From NCBI RefSeq assembly GCF_008692785.1, contig NZ_VXJV01000018.1, positions 1-50,729 of the forward strand: a stretch of 50,729 nt of DNA, in the 5' to 3' direction. The stretch comes from Salmonella enterica subsp. diarizonae. Lineage in GTDB: Bacteria > Pseudomonadota > Gammaproteobacteria > Enterobacterales > Enterobacteriaceae. Shown here piece after piece: positions 50,603 through 50,729 of the stretch (the stretch's first letter is position 1; each line of letters opens with the position of its first letter). Under the pieces are notes generated by a model that did not search any database, was not told where the DNA came from, and saw nothing but the letters and a program-made list of their open reading frames with translations. The position numbers and the translations under genes are program-made.

Positions 50603-50729
50603 AGGGCCAATTTGCACACGGTTTATGCACCGCTCAGGCTATTTTCGAGAAGTTTAGCTACCTCATATGTCAATAGCCGGTGAATAACTAAGCCTTTGCA
50701 TCAGCTTCACCTTGTTTCTCATCAGCAGC

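Overview
The window is a complete circular conjugative plasmid of about 50.6 kb. Its last 127 bases (50603-50729) repeat its first 127, which is the overlap an assembler leaves on a closed circle, so the unique length is about 50602 bp. The backbone has the gene content and order of the IncP-1 (RK2/RP4) family: TrfA-type replication protein, ssb, trbA, trbB-N and trbP, Tra1 genes traC to traM around an RP4-like oriT, and a korB-incC-korA / klcA-klcB-korC / kle control region. The proteins are clearly diverged from RP4 and the DNA is much more AT-rich than classical IncP-1. I infer a divergent IncP-1-like lineage living in an enterobacterium or related gammaproteobacterium. No antibiotic- or metal-resistance gene is visible.

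Layout. oriV (about 49850-50602 plus the first 85 bases) carries nine iterons, six of them exactly 22 bp apart, and two DnaA boxes. repA/trfA and ssb read leftward from 1.5 kb. trbA and the Tra2 mating-pair operon read rightward from 1.5 to 14.4 kb. An accessory block (14.5-21.7 kb) lies between Tra2 and Tra1, where IncP plasmids usually carry cargo. It holds a ribbon-helix-helix/mini-ATPase gene, an unknown gene behind a perfect 32-bp palindrome, a serine resolvase, a nonsense-mutated IS200/IS605 tnpA abutting an adenine methyltransferase, and an unknown three-gene operon with a membrane M41-type metalloprotease. Tra1 (21.9-36.5 kb) has oriT between the divergent traJ-I-H-G-F-E-D-C and traK-L-M operons, with traH overprinted inside traI. 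Then come kfrA, a kfrC-like gene, a Fic toxin fused to a KfrB-like tail with a VbhA-type antitoxin, korB, incC and korA (36.5-42.6 kb).

A patchwork follows (42.8-44.9 kb): Tn3-type inverted repeats with res-like sites, a 485-bp IS21-like miniature element with a 6-bp target duplication, and two unknown genes. Next are a zeta-type toxin with its probable partner and the kle operon, then korC-klcB-klcA, two unknown genes, and higBA beside oriV.

The genes are tied together by three operator types. KorB sites (TTTAGCSGCTAAA; eleven exact copies) are spread over the circle, two of them inside tra genes. KorA sites (GTTTAGCTAAAC) sit beside KorB sites at four promoters. KorC sites (AGGACA-N3-TGTCCT) lie at two near-identical leaders, before klcA and before the kle operon. 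At least three addiction modules (HigBA, zeta, Fic/VbhA), a KlcA/ArdB and an ArdC-type antirestriction function, and an adenine methyltransferase make up a maintenance and establishment package.
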